Positions 50,150 through 63,800 of a stretch of DNA of 64,000 nucleotides are shown here, piece by piece. Below the pieces are notes generated by a model. That model saw nothing but the letters and a program-made list of their open reading frames with translations. It made no database searches and was not told the DNA's origin. This stretch comes from Hydractinia symbiolongicarpus (lineage: Eukaryota > Cnidaria > Hydrozoa > Anthoathecata > Hydractiniidae). The stretch's first letter is position 1, and each line of letters starts with the position of its first letter. The stretch is from assembly GCF_029227915.1 (NCBI RefSeq), contig NC_079875.1, positions 40,693,201 to 40,757,200 of the forward strand. Reading direction: 5' to 3'. A program made the translations under genes and the position numbers.

Positions 50150-53100
50150 TTAAATTATTTTTTCACCACTAAAACGCATGAGACTTGTAGTTTTCAAAAA
50201 TGTTTTCATTTTTGATGAGACGCTGAATAAATGAAGTTTAATTGCCGGCAAACAAAAACCCGCCATTTGCCGTAAACCCCGGACTCGGCGCGTATAGTCA
50301 AAAGTATACAAAGAAAGTACCTAGGGAGTAAACTCATTTCTCGAACGATTTTTTAAATTATTTTTTCACCACTAAAACGCATGAGACTTGTAGTTTTCAA
50401 AAATGTTTTCATTTTTGATGAGACGCTGAATAAAAGAAGTTTAATCGCCGGCAAACGAAAACCTGCGATTTCCCGTTAATCCCGGACTCGGCCCGTATAG
50501 TCAAAAGTATACAAAGAAAGTACCCAGGGTGTAAACTCATTTCCCGAACGATTTTTTAAATTATTATTTCACCACTAAAGCCCATGAGACTTGTAGTTTT
50601 TAAAAATGTTTTTATTTTTGATGAGACGCTGTATAAAAGAAGTTTAATCGCCGGCAAACAAAAAACCGCGACTTCCCGTAAATCCCGGACTCGGCCCGTA
50701 TAGTCAAAAAGTATACAAAGAAAGTACCCTGTGAGTAAACTCATTTCCAAAACGATTTTTTAAATCATCTTTTCACCACTAAAACGCATGAGACTTGTAG
50801 TTTTCAAAAATGTTTTCATTTTTGATGAGACGCTGAATAAAAGAAGTTTAATCGCCGGCAAACGAATACCTGCGGTTTCCCGTAAATCCCGGACTCGGCC
50901 CGTATAGTCAAAAGTATACAAAGAAAGTACCCAGGGTGTAAACTCATTTCCCGAACGATTTTTTAAATTATTATTTCACCACTAAAGCCCATGAGACTTG
51001 TAGTTTTTAAAAATGTTTTCATTTTTGATGAGACGCTTAATGAAAGTGGTTTAATCACCGGCAAACGAAAACCCGCGATTTCCCGTTAATCCCGGGCTTG
51101 GCCCGTATAGGCAAATGTATACAAAGAAAGTATCCTGTGAGTAAACTTATTTCCAAAACGATTTTTTAAATTATCTTTTCACCACTAAAACGCATGAGAC
51201 TTGTAGTTTTCAAAAATGTTTTCATTTTTGATGAGACGCTGAATAAATGAAGTTTAATTGCCGGCAAACGAAAACCCGCCATTTGCCGTAAACCCCCGGT
51301 CGGCGCGTATAGTCAAAAGTATACAAAGAAAGTACCTAGGGTGTAAACTCATTTCTCGAACGATTTTTTAAATTATTTTTTCACCACTAAAACGCATGAG
51401 ACTTGTAGTTTTCAAAAATGTTTTCATTTTTGATGAGACGCTGAATAAAAGAAGTTTAATCGCCGGCAAACGAAAATCTGCGATTTCCCGTTAATCCCGG
51501 ACTCGGCCCGTATAGTCAAAAGTATACAAAGAAAGTACCCAGGGTGTAAACTCATTTCCCGAACGATTTTTTAAATTATTATTTCACCACTAAAGCCCAT
51601 GAGACTTGTAGTTTTTAAAAATGTTTTTATTTTTGATGAGACGCTGTATAAAAGAAGTTTAATCGCCGGCAAACAAAAAACCGCGACTTCCCGTAAATCC
51701 CGGACTCGGCCCGTATAGTCAAAAAGTATACAAAGAAAGTACCCTGTGAGTAAACTCATTTCCAAAACGATTTTTTAAATCATCTTTTCACCACTAAAAC
51801 GCATGAGACTTGTAGTTTTCAAAAATGTTTTCATTTTTGATGAGACGCTGAATAAAAGAAGTTTAATCGCCGGCAAACGAATACCTGCGGTTTCCCGTAA
51901 ATCCCGGACTCGGCCCGTATAGTCAAAAGTATACAAAGAAAGTACCCAGGGAGTAAACTCATTTCCCGAACGATTTTTTAAATTATTTTTTCACCACTAA
52001 AACGCATCAGACTTGTAGTTTTCAAAAATGTTTTCATTTTTGATGAGACGCTGAATAAATGAAGTTTAATTGCCGGCAAACGAAAACCCGCCATTTGCCG
52101 TAAACCCCGGACTCGGCCTGTAAAGTCAAAAGTATACAAAGAAAGTACCCAGGGTGTAAACTCATTTCCCGAACGATTTTTTAAATTATTATTTCACCAC
52201 TAAAGCCCATGAGACTTGTAGTTTTTAAAAATGTTTTCATTTTTGATGAGACGCTGAATATAAGAAGTTTAATCGCCGGCAAACGAAAACCCGCGATTTC
52301 CCGTTAATCCCGGGCTTGGCCCGTATAGGCGAATGTATACAAAGAAAGTCACCTGTGAGTAAACTTATTTCCAAAACGATTTTTTAAATTATCTTTTCAC
52401 CACTAAAACGCATGAGACTTGTAGTTTTCAAAAATGTTTTCATTTTTGATGAGACGCTGAATAAATGAAGTTTAATTGCCGGCAAACGAAAACCCGCCAT
52501 TTGCCGTAAACCCCGGACTCGGCGCGTATAGTCAAAAGTATACAAAGAAAGTACCTAGGGAGTAAACTCATTTCTCGAACGATTTTTTAAATTATTTTTT
52601 CACCACTAAAACGCATGAGACTTGTAGTTTTCAAAAATGTTTTCATTTTTGATGAGACGCTGAATAAAAGAAGTTTAATCGCCGGCAAACGAAAACCTGC
52701 GATTTCCCGTTAATCCCAGACTCGGCCCGTATAGTCAAAAGTATACAAAGAAAGTACCCAGGGTGTAAACTCATTTCCCGAACGATTTTTTAAATTATTA
52801 TTTCACCACTAAAGCCCATGAGACTTTTAGTTTTTAAAAATGTTTTTATTTTTGATGAGACGCTGTATAAAAGAAGTTTAATCGCCGGCAAACGAAAAAC
52901 CGCGACTTCCCGTAAATCCCGGACTCGGCCCGTATAGTCAAAAAGTATACAAAGAAAGTACCCTGTGAGTAAACTCATTTCCAAAACGATTTTTTAAATC
53001 ATCTTTTCACCACTAAAACGCATAAGACTTGTAGTTCTCAAAAATGTTTTCATTTTTGATGAGACGCTGAATAAAAGAAGTTTAATCGCCGGCAAACGAA

Positions 53101-53240
53101 AACCTGCGGTTTCCCGTAAATCCCGGACTCGGCCCGTATAGTCAAAAGTATACAAAGAAAGTACCCAGGGAGTAAACTCATTTCCCGAACGATTTTTTAA
53201 ATTATTTTTTCACCACTAAAACGCATCAGACTTGTAGTTT
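50150..53240 (+). repeat. 5-mer then 6-mer duplications, offsets 1015 and 1219 bp
   Basis: About 50150-50930 repeats at 51165-51945 (1015 bp, five monomers), and about 51165-52020 repeats at 52384-53240 (1219 bp, six monomers). Landmarks are the AAACAAAAAACCGCGAC monomer (near 50657 and 51672; AAACGAAAAACC near 52890) and the tail TTTAAATCATCTTTTCACC. The three copies show unequal spacing of the same core, as expected from repeated unequal exchange. Confidence 0.78.
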
Positions 53241-54179
53241 TTAAAAATGTTTTCATTTTTGATGAGACGCTTAATGAAAGTGGTTTAATCGCCGGCAAAC
53301 GAAAACCCGCGATTTCCCGTTAATCCCCGGCTTGGCCCGTATAGTCGAATGTATACAAAGAAAGTACCCAGGGAGTAAACTCATTTCCCGAACGATTTTT
53401 TAAATTATTTTTTCACCACTAAAACGCATGAGACTTGTAGTTTTCAAAAATATTTTCATTTTTGATGAGACGCTGAATAAAAGAAGTTTAATCGCCGCCA
53501 AACGAAAACCTGCGATTTCCCGTTAATCCCGGACTCGGCCCGTATAGTCAAAAGTATACAAAGAAAGTACGCAGGGTGTAAACTCATTTCCCGAACGTTT
53601 TTTTTAAATTATTATTTCACCACTAAAGCCCATGAGACTTGTAGTTTTTAAAAATGTTTTCATTTTTGATTAGACGCTGTATAAAAGAAGTTTAATCGCC
53701 GGCAAACGAAAAACCGCGACTTCCCGTAAATCCCGGACTCGGCCCGTATAGTCAAAAAGTATACAAAGAAAGTACCCTGTGAGTAAACTCATTTCCCGAA
53801 CGATTTTTTAAATTATTTTTTCACCACTAAAACGCATGAGACTTGTAGATTTCAAAAATGTTTTCATTTTTGATGAGACGCTGAATAAATGAAGTTTAAT
53901 TGCCGGCAAACGAAAACCCGCCATTTGCCGTAAACCCCGGACTCGGCGCGTATAGTCAAAAGTATACAAAGAAAGTACCCAGGGAGTAAACTCATTTCCC
54001 GAACGATTTTTTAAATTATTTTTTCACCACTAAAACGCATGAGACTTGTAGTTTTCAAAAATGTTTTCATTTTTGATGAGACGCTGAATAAATGAAGTTT
54101 AATTGCCGGCAAACGAAAACCCGCCATTTGCCGTAAACCCCGGACTCGGCGCGTATAGTCAAAAGTATACAAAGAAAGT

Positions 54180-56200
54180 ACGCAGGGTGTAAACTCATTT
54201 CCCGAACGTTTTTTTAAATTATTATTTCACCACTAAAGCCCATGAGACTTGTAGTTTTTAAAAATGTTTTCATTTTTGATTAGACGCTGTATAAAAGAAG
54301 TTTAATCGCCGGCAAACGAAAAACCGCGACTTCCCGTAAATCCCGGACTCGGCCCGTATAGTCAAAAAGTATACAAAGAAAGTACCCTGTGAGTAAACTC
54401 ATTTCCCGAACGATTTTTTAAATTATTTTTTCACCACTAAAACGCATGAGACTTGTAGATTTCAAAAATGTTTTCATTTTTGATGAGACGCTGAATAAAT
54501 GAAGTTTAATTGCCGGCAAACGAAAACCCGCCATTTGCCGTAAACCCCGGCTCGGCGCGTATAGTCAAAAGTATACAAAGAAAGTACCCAGGGAGTAAAC
54601 TCATTTCCCGAACGATTTTTTAAATTATTTTTTCACCACTAAAACGCATGAGACTTGTAGTTTTCAAAAATGTTTTCATTTTTGATGAGACGCTGAATAA
54701 ATGAAGTTTAATTGCCGGCAAACGAAAACCCGCCATTTGCCGTAAACCCCGGACTCGGCGCGTATAGTCAAAAGTATACAAAGAAAGTACCCAGGGAGTA
54801 AACTCATTTCTCGAACGATTTTTTAAATTATTTTTTCACCACTAAAACGCATGAGACTTGTAGTTTTCAAAAATGTTTTCATTTTTGATGAGACGCTGAA
54901 TAAAAGAAGTTTAATCGCCGGCAAACGAAAACCTGCGATTTCCCGTTAATCCCGGACTCGGCCCGTATAGTCAAAAGTATACAAAGAAAGTACCCAGGGT
55001 GTAAACTCATTTCCCGAACGATTTTTTAAATTATTATTTCACCACTAAAGCCCATGAGACTTGTAGTTTTTAAAAATGTTTTCATTTTTGATGAGACGCT
55101 GAATAAATGAAGTTTAATTGCCGGCAAACGAAAACCCGCCATTTGCCGTAAACCCCGGACTCGGCGCGTATAGTCAAAAGTATACAAAGAAAGTACGCAG
55201 GGTGTAAACTCATTTCCCGAACGTTTTTTTAAATTATTATTTCACCACTAAAGCCCATGAGACTTGTAGTTTTTAAAAATGTTTTCATTTTTGATTAGAC
55301 GCTGTATAAAAGAAGTTTAATCGCCGGCAAACGAAAAACCGCGACTTCCCGTAAATCCCGGACTCGGCCCGTATAGTCAAAAAGTATACAAAGAAAGTAC
55401 CCTGTGAGTAAACTCATTTCCCGAACGATTTTTTAAATTATTTTTTCACCACTAAAACGCATGAGACTTGTAGATTTCAAAAATGTTTTCATTTTTGATG
55501 AGACGCTGAATAAATGAAGTTTAATTGCCGGCAAACGAAAACCCGCCATTTGCCGTAAACCCCGGCTCGGCGCGTATAGTCAAAAGTATACAAAGAAAGT
55601 ACCCAGGGAGTAAACTCATTTCCCGAACGATTTTTTAAATTATTTTTTCACCACTAAAACGCATGAGACTTGTAGTTTTCAAAAATGTTTTCATTTTTGA
55701 TGAGACGCTGAATAAATGAAGTTTAATTGCCGGCAAACGAAAACCCGCCATTTGCCGTAAACCCCGGACTCGGCGCGTATAGTCAAAAGTATACAAAGAA
55801 AGTACCCAGGGAGTAAACTCATTTCTCGAACGATTTTTTAAATTATTTTTTCACCACTAAAACGCATGAGACTTGTAGTTTTCAAAAATGTTTTCATTTT
55901 TGATGAGACGCTGAATAAAAGAAGTTTAATCGCCGGCAAACGAAAACCTGCGATTTCCCGTTAATCCCGGACTCGGCCCGTATAGTCAAAAGTATACAAA
56001 GAAAGTACCCAGGGTGTAAACTCATTTCCCGAACGATTTTTTAAATTATTATTTCACCACTAAAGCCCATGAGACTTGTAGTTTTTAAAAATGTTTTCAT
56101 TTTTGATGAGACGCTGAATAAAAGAAGTTTAATCGCCGGCAAACGAAAACCTGCGGTTTCCCGTAAATCCCGGACTCGGCCCGTATAGTCAAAAGTATAC
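54180..56200 (+). repeat. 5-mer HOR, period 1015 bp, two copies
   Basis: The unit begins with a TACGCAGGGTGTAAAC tail and a GATTAGACGCTGTATAAAAG monomer. It includes a monomer with a one-base deletion, CCCCGGCTCGG for CCCCGGACTCGG, at about 54547 and 55560. Sharing that private deletion shows that the two copies descend from one event. A related start lies one 3-mer earlier, near 53570. Confidence 0.78.
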
Positions 56201-56999
56201 AAAGAAAGTACCCAGGGAGTAAACTCATTTCCCGAACGATTTTTTAAATTATTTTTTCACCACTAAAACGCATCAGACTTTTAGTTTTTAAAAATGTTTT
56301 CATTTTTGATGAGACGCTTAATGAAAGTGGTTTAATCGCAGGCAAACGAAAACCCGCGATTTCCCGTTAATCCCGGGCTTGGCCCGTATAGTCGAATATA
56401 TACAAAGAAAGTACCCTGTGAGTAAACTCATTTGCAAAACAATTTTTTTAATTATTTTTTCACCACTAAAACGCATGAGACTTGTAGTTTTCAAAAATGT
56501 TTTCATTTTTGATGAGACGCTGAATAAATGAAGTTTAATTGCCGGCAAACGAAAACCCGCCATTTGCCGTAAACCCCGGACTCGGCGCGTATAGTCAAAA
56601 GTATACAAAGAAAGTACCCAGGGAGTAAACTCATTTCCCGAACGATTTTTTAAATTATTTTTTCACCACTAAAACGCATGAGACTTGTAGTTTTCAAAAA
56701 TGTTTTCATTTTTGATGAGACGCTGAATAAATGAAGTTTAATTGCCGGCAAACGGAAACCCGCCATTTGCCGTAAACCCCGGACTCGGCGCGTATAGTCA
56801 AAAGTATACAAAGAAAGTACCCAGGGAGTAAACTCATTTCTCGAACGATTTTTTAAATTATTTTTTCACCACCAAAACGCATGAGACTTGTAGTTTTCAA
56901 AAATGTTTTCATTTTTGATGAGACGCTGAATAAAAAAAGTTTAATTGCCGGCAAACGAAAACCTGCGGTTTCCCGTAAATCCCGGACTCGGCCCGTATA

Positions 57000-59098
57000 G
57001 TCAAAAGTATACAAAGAAAGTACGCTGGGTTTAAACTCATTTCCCGAACGTTTTTTTAAATTATTATTTCACCACTAAAGCCCATGAGACTTGTAGTTTT
57101 TAAAAATGTTTTCATTTTTGATTAGACGCTGTATAAAAGAAGTTTAATCGCCGGCAAACGAAACCCGCCATTTGCCGTAAACCCCGGATTCGGCGCGTAT
57201 AGTCAAAAGAATACAAAGAAAGTACCCAGGGAGTAAACTCATTTCTCGAACGATTTTTTAAATTATTTTTTCACCACTAAAACGCATGAGACTTGTAGTT
57301 TTCAAAAATGTTTTCATTTTTGATGAGACGCTGAATAAAAGAAGTTTAATCGCCGGCAAACGAAAACCTGCGATTTCCCGTTAATCCCGGACTCGGCCCG
57401 TATAGTCAAAAGTATACAAAGAAAGTACCCAGGGTGTAAACTCATTTCCCGAACGATTTTTTAAATTATTATTTCACCACTAAAGCCCATGAGACTTGTA
57501 GTTTTTAAAAATGTTTTTATTTTTGATGAGACGCTGTATAAAAGAAGTTTAATCGCCGGCAAACGAAAACCCGCCATTTGCCGTAAACCCCGGACTCGGC
57601 GCGTATAGTCAAAAGTATACAAAGAAAGTACCCAGGGAGTAAACTCATTTCCCGAACGATTTTTTAAATTATTTTTTCACCACTAAAACGCATGAGACTT
57701 GTAGATTTCAATAATGTTTTCATTTTTGATGAGACGCTGAATAAATGAAGTTTAATTGCCGGCAAACGAAAACCCGCCATTTGCCGTAAACCCCGGACTC
57801 GGCGCGTATAGTCAAAAGTATACAAAGAAAGTACCCAGGGAGTAAACTCATTTCTCGAACGATTTTTTAAATTATTTTTTCACCACTAAAACGCATGAGA
57901 CTTGTAGTTTTCAAAAATGTTTTCATTTTTGATGAGACGCTGAATAAATGAAGTTTAATTGCCGGCAAACGAAAACCCGCCATTTGACGTAAACCCCGGA
58001 CTCGGCACGTATAGTCAAAAGTATACAAAGAAAGTACCCAGGGAGTAAACTCATTTCTCGAACGATTTTTTAAATTATTTTTTCACCACTAAAACGCATG
58101 AGACTTGTAGTTTTCAAAAATGTTTTCATTTTTGATGAGACGCTGAATAAAAGAAGTTTAATCGCCGGCAAACGAAAACCTGCGATTTCCCGTTAATCCC
58201 GGACTCGGCCCGTATAGTCAAAAGTATACAAAGAAAGTACGCAGGGTTTAAACTCATTTCCCGAACGTTTTTTTAAATTATTATTTCACCACTAAAGCCC
58301 ATGAGACTTGTAGTTTTTAAAAATGTTTTCATTTTTGATTAGACGCTGTATAAAAGAAGTTTAATCGCCGGCAAACGAAAACCCGCCATTTGCCGTAAAC
58401 CCCGGATTCGGCGCGTATAGTCAAAAGAATACAAAGAAAGTACCCAGGGAGTAAACTCATTTCTCGAACGATTTTTTAAATTATTTTTTCACCACTAAAA
58501 CGCATGAGACTTGTAGTTTTCAAAAATGTTTTCATTTTTGATGAGACGCTGAATAAAAGAAGTTTAATCGCCGGCAAACGAAAACCTGCGATTTCCCGTT
58601 AATCCCGGACTCGGCCCGTATAGTCAAAAGTATACAAAGAAAGTACCCAGGGTGTAAACTCATTTCCCGAACGATTTTTTAAATTATTATTTCACCACTA
58701 AAGCCCATGAGACTTGTAGTTTTTAAAAATGTTTTTATTTTTGATGAGACGCTGTATAAAAGAAGTTTAATCGCCGGCAAACGAAAACCCGCCATTTGCC
58801 GTAAACCCCGGACTCGGCGCGTATAGTCAAAAGTATACAAAGAAAGTACCCAGGGAGTAAACTCATTTCCCGAACGATTTTTTAAATTATTTTTTCACCA
58901 CTAAAACGCATGAGACTTGTAGATTTCAATAATGTTTTCATTTTTGATGAGACGCTGAATAAATGAAGTTTAATTGCCGGCAAACGAAAACCCGCCATTT
59001 GCCGTAAACCCCGGACTCGGCGCGTATAGTCAAAAGTATACAAAGAAAGTACCCAGGGAGTAAACTCATTTCTCGAACGATTTTTTAAATTATTTTTT
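57000..59098 (+). repeat. 6-mer HOR, period about 1218 bp, about 1.7 copies
   Basis: About 57000-57880 matches about 58218-59098. Shared markers are GGGTTTAAAC (57029 and 58246), CGGATTCGGCGCG with AAAAGAATAC, and AGATTTCAATAATG (57703 and 58921). Copy 1 has lost one A (CGAAACCCGCC near 57159, against CGAAAACCCGCC), which accounts for the one-base difference in offset. Confidence 0.8.
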
Positions 59099-59559
59099 CA
59101 CCACTAAAACGCATGAGACTTGTAGTTTTTAAAAATGTTTTCATTTTTGATGAGACGCTGAATAAAAGAAGTTTAATCGCCGGCAAACGAAAACCTGCGA
59201 TTTCCCGTTAATCCCGGACTCGGCCCGTATAGTCAAAAGTATACAAAGAAAGTACCCAGGGTGTAAACTCATTTCCCGAACGATTTTTTAAATTATTATT
59301 TCACCACTAAAGCCCATGAGACTTGTAGTTTTTAAAAATGTTTTTATTTTTGATGAGACGCTGTATAAAAGAAGTTTAATCGCCGGCAAACGAAAAACCG
59401 CGACTTCCCGTAAATCCCGGACTCGGCCCGTATAGTCAAAAAGTATACAAAGAAAGTACCCTGTGAGTAAACTCATTTCCAAAACGATTTTTTAAATCAT
59501 CTTTTCACCACTAAAACGCATGAGACTTGTAGTTTTCAAAAATGTTTTCATTTTTGATG

Positions 59560-60380
59560 AGACGCTGAATAAAAGAAGTTTAATCGCCGGCAAACGAAAA
59601 CCTGCGATTTCCCGTTAATCCCGGACTCGGCCCGTATAGTCAAAAGTATACAAAGAAAGTACGCAGGGTGTAAACTCATTTCCCGAACGTTTTTTTAAAT
59701 TATTATTTCACCACTAAAGCCCATGAAACTTGTAGTTTTTAAAAATGTTTTCATTTTTGATTAGACGCTGTATAAAAGAAGTTTAATCGCCGGGAAACGA
59801 AAAACCGGGACTTCCCGTAAATCCCGGACTCGGCCCGTATAGTCAAAAAGTATACAAAGAAAGTACCCTGTGAGTAAACTCATTTCCCGAACGATTTTTT
59901 AAATTATTTTTTCACCACTAAAACGCATGAGACTTGTAGATTTCAAAAATGTTTTCATTTTTGATGAGACGCTGAATAAAAGAAGTTAAATCGCCGGCAA
60001 ACGAAAACCTGCGATTTCCCGTTAATCCCGGACTCGGCCCGTATAGTCAAAAGTATACAAAGAAAGTACGCAGGGTGTAAACTCATTTCCCGAACGTTTT
60101 TTTAAATTATTATTTCACCACTAAAGCCCATGAAACTTGTAGTTTTTAAAAATGTTTTCATTTTTGATTAGACGCTGTATAAAAGAAGTTTAATCGCCGG
60201 GAAACGAAAAACCGGGACTTCCCGTAAATCCCGGACTCGGCCCGTATAGTCAAAAAGTATACAAAGAAAGTACCCTGTGAGTAAACTCATTTCCCGAACG
60301 ATTTTTTAAATTATTTTTTCACCACTAAAACGCATGAGACTTGTAGATTTCAAAAATGTTTTCATTTTTGATGAGACGCT
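59560..60380 (+). repeat. Dimer duplication, period 407 bp
   Basis: Two consecutive monomers repeat once. They carry the rare ATGAAACTTG start (59723 and 60130) and CCGGGAAACGAAAAACCGGG, a variant not seen elsewhere in the window. A private change in the second copy is AGAAGTTAAATCG near 59985. This is the shortest HOR period in this zone. Confidence 0.8.
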
Positions 60381-60889
60381 GAATAAATGAAGTTTAATTG
60401 CCGGCAAACGAAAACCCGCCATTTGCCGTAAACCCCGGATTCGGCGCGTATAGTCAAAAGTATACAAAGAAAGTACCCAGGGAGTAAACTCATTTCCCGA
60501 ACGATTTTTTAAATTATTTTTTCACCACTAAAACGCATGAGACTTGTAGTTTTCAAAAATGTTTTCATTTTTGATGAGACGCTGAATAAATGAAGTTTAA
60601 TTGCCGGCAAACGAAAACCCGCCATTTGACGTAAACCCCGGACTCGGCCCGTATAGTCAAAAGTATACAAAGAAAGTACCCAGGGAGTAAACTCATTTCT
60701 CGAACGATTTTTTAAATTATTTTTTCACCACTAAAACGCATGAGACTTGTAGTTTTCAAAAATGTTTTCATTTTTGATGAGACGCTGAATAAAAGAAGTT
60801 TAATCGCCGGCAAACGAAAACCTGCGATTTCCCGTTAATCCCGGACTCGGCCCGTATAGTCAAAAGTATACAAAGAAAGTACGCAGGGT

Positions 60890-63800
60890 TTAAACTCATT
60901 TCCCGAACGTTTTTTTAAATTATTATTTCACCACTAAAGCCCATGAGACTTGTAGTTTTTAAAAATGTTTTCATTTTTGATTAGACGCTGTATAAAAGAA
61001 GTTTAATCGCCGGCAAACGAAAACCCGCCATTTGCCGTAAACCCCGGATTCGGCGCGTATAGTCAAAAGAATACAAAGAAAGTACCCAGGGAGTAAACTC
61101 ATTTCTCGAACGATTTTTTAAATTATTTTTTCACCACTAAAACGCATGAGACTTGTAGTTTTCAAAAATGTTTTCATTTTTGATGAGACGCTGAATAAAT
61201 GAAGTTTAATTGCCGGCAAACGAAAACCCGCCATTTGACGTAAACCCCGGACTCGGCGCGTATAGTAAAAAGTATACAAAGAAAGTACCCAGGGAGTAAA
61301 CTCATTTCTCGAACGATTTTTTAAATTATTTTTTCACCACTAAAACGCATGAGACTTGTAGTTTTCAAAAATGTTTTCATTTTTGATGAGACGCTGAATA
61401 AAAGAAGTTTAATCGCCGGCAAACGAAAACCTGCGATTTCCCGTTAATCCCGGACTCGGCCCGTATAGTCAAAAGTATACAAAGAAAGTACGCAGGGTTT
61501 AAACTCATTTCCCGAACGTTTTTTTAAATTATTATTTCACCACTAAAGCCCATGAGACTTGTAGTTTTTAAAAATGTTTTCATTTTGATTAGACGCTGTA
61601 TAAAAGAAGTTTAATCGCCGGCAAACGAAAACCCGCCATTTGCCGTAAACCCCGGATTCGGCGCGTATAGTCAAAAGAATACAAAGAAAATACCCAGGGA
61701 GTAAACTCATTTCTCGAACGATTTTTTAAATTATTTTTTCACCACTAAAACGCATGAGACTTGTAGTTTTTAAAAATGTTTTTATTTTTGATGAGACGCT
61801 GTATAAAAGAAGTTTAATCGCCGGCAAACGAAAACCCGCCATTTGCCGTAAACCCCGGACTCGGCGCGTATAGTCAAAAGTATACAAAGAAAGTACCCAG
61901 GGAGTAAACTCATTTCCCGAACGATTTTTAAATTATTTTTTCACCACTAAAACGCATGAGACTTGTAGTTTTCCAAAATGTTTTCATTTTTGATGAGACG
62001 CTGAATAAATGAAGTTTAATTGCCGGCAAACGAAAACCCGCCATTTGCCGTAAACCCCGGACTCGGCGCGTATAGTCAAAAAAATACAAAGAAAGTACCC
62101 AGGGAGTAAACTCATTTCTCGAACGATTTTTTAAATTATTTTTTCACCACTAAAACGCATGAGACTTGTAGTTTTCAAAAATGTTTTCATTTTTGATGAG
62201 ACGCTGAATAAAAGAAGTTTAATCGCCGGCAAACGAAAACCTGCGGTTTCCCGTTAATCCCGGACTCGGCCCGTATAGTCAAAAGTATACAAAGAAAGTA
62301 CCCAGGGTGTAAACTCATTTCCCGAACGATTTTTTAAATTATTATTTCACCACTAAAGCCCATGAGACTTGTAGTTTTTAAAAATGTTTTTATTTTTGAT
62401 GAGACGCTGTATAGAAGAAGTTTAATCGCCGGCAAACGAAAAACCGCGACTTCCCGTAAATCCCGGACTCGGCCCGTATAGTCAAAAAGTATACAAAGAA
62501 AGTACCCTGTGAGTAAACTCATTTCCAAAACGATTTTTTAAATCATCTTTTCACCACTAAAACGCATGAGACTTGTAGTTTTCAAAAATGTTTTCATTTT
62601 TGATGAGACGCTGAATAAAAGAAGTTTAATCGCCGGCAAACGAAAACCTGCCATTTCCCGTTAATCCCGGACTCGGCCCGTATAGTCAAAAGTATACAAA
62701 GAAAGTACGCAGGGTGTAAACTCATTTCCCGAACGTTTTTTTAAATTATTATTTCACCACTAAAGCCCATGAGACTTGTAGTTTTTAAAAATGTTTTCAT
62801 TTTTGATTAGACGCTGTATAAAAGAAGTTTAATCGCCGGCAAACGAAAACCCGCCATTTGCCGTAAACCCCGGATTCGGCGCGTATAGTCAAAAGAATAC
62901 AAAGAAAGTACCCAGGGAGTAAACTCATTTCTCGAACGATTTTTTAAATTATTTTTTCACCACTAAAACGCATGAGACTTGTAGTTTTCAAAAATGTTTT
63001 CATTTTTGATGAGACGCTGAATAAATGAAGTTTAATTGCCGGCAAACGAAAACCCGCCATTTGACGTAAACCCCGGACTCGGCGCGTATAGTAAAAAGTA
63101 TACAAAGAAAGTACCCAGGGAGTAAACTCATTTCTCGAACGATTTTTTAAATTATTTTTTCACCACTAAAACGCATGAGACTTGTAGTTTTCAAAAATGT
63201 TTTCATTTTTGATGAGACGCTGAATAAAAGAAGTTTAATCGCCGGCAAACGAAAACCTGCGATTTCCCGTTAATCCCGGACTCGGCCCGTATAGTCAAAA
63301 GTATACAAAGAAAGTACGCAGGGTTTAAACTCATTTCCCGAACGTTTTTTTAAATTATTATTTCACCACTAAAGCCCATGAGACTTGTAGTTTTTAAAAA
63401 TGTTTTCATTTTGATTAGACGCTGTATAAAAGAAGTTTAATCGCCGGCAAACGAAAACCCGCCATTTGCCGTAAACCCCGGATTCGGCGCGTATAGTCAA
63501 AAGAATACAAAGAAAATACCCAGGGAGTAAACTCATTTCTCGAACGATTTTTTAAATTATTTTTTCACCACTAAAACGCATGAGACTTGTAGTTTTTAAA
63601 AATGTTTTTATTTTTGATGAGACGCTGTATAAAAGAAGTTTAATCGCCGGCAAACGAAAACCCGCCATTTGCCGTAAACCCCGGACTCGGCGCGTATAGT
63701 CAAAAGTATACAAAGAAAGTACCCAGGGAGTAAACTCATTTCCCGAACGATTTTTAAATTATTTTTTCACCACTAAAACGCATGAGACTTGTAGTTTTCC

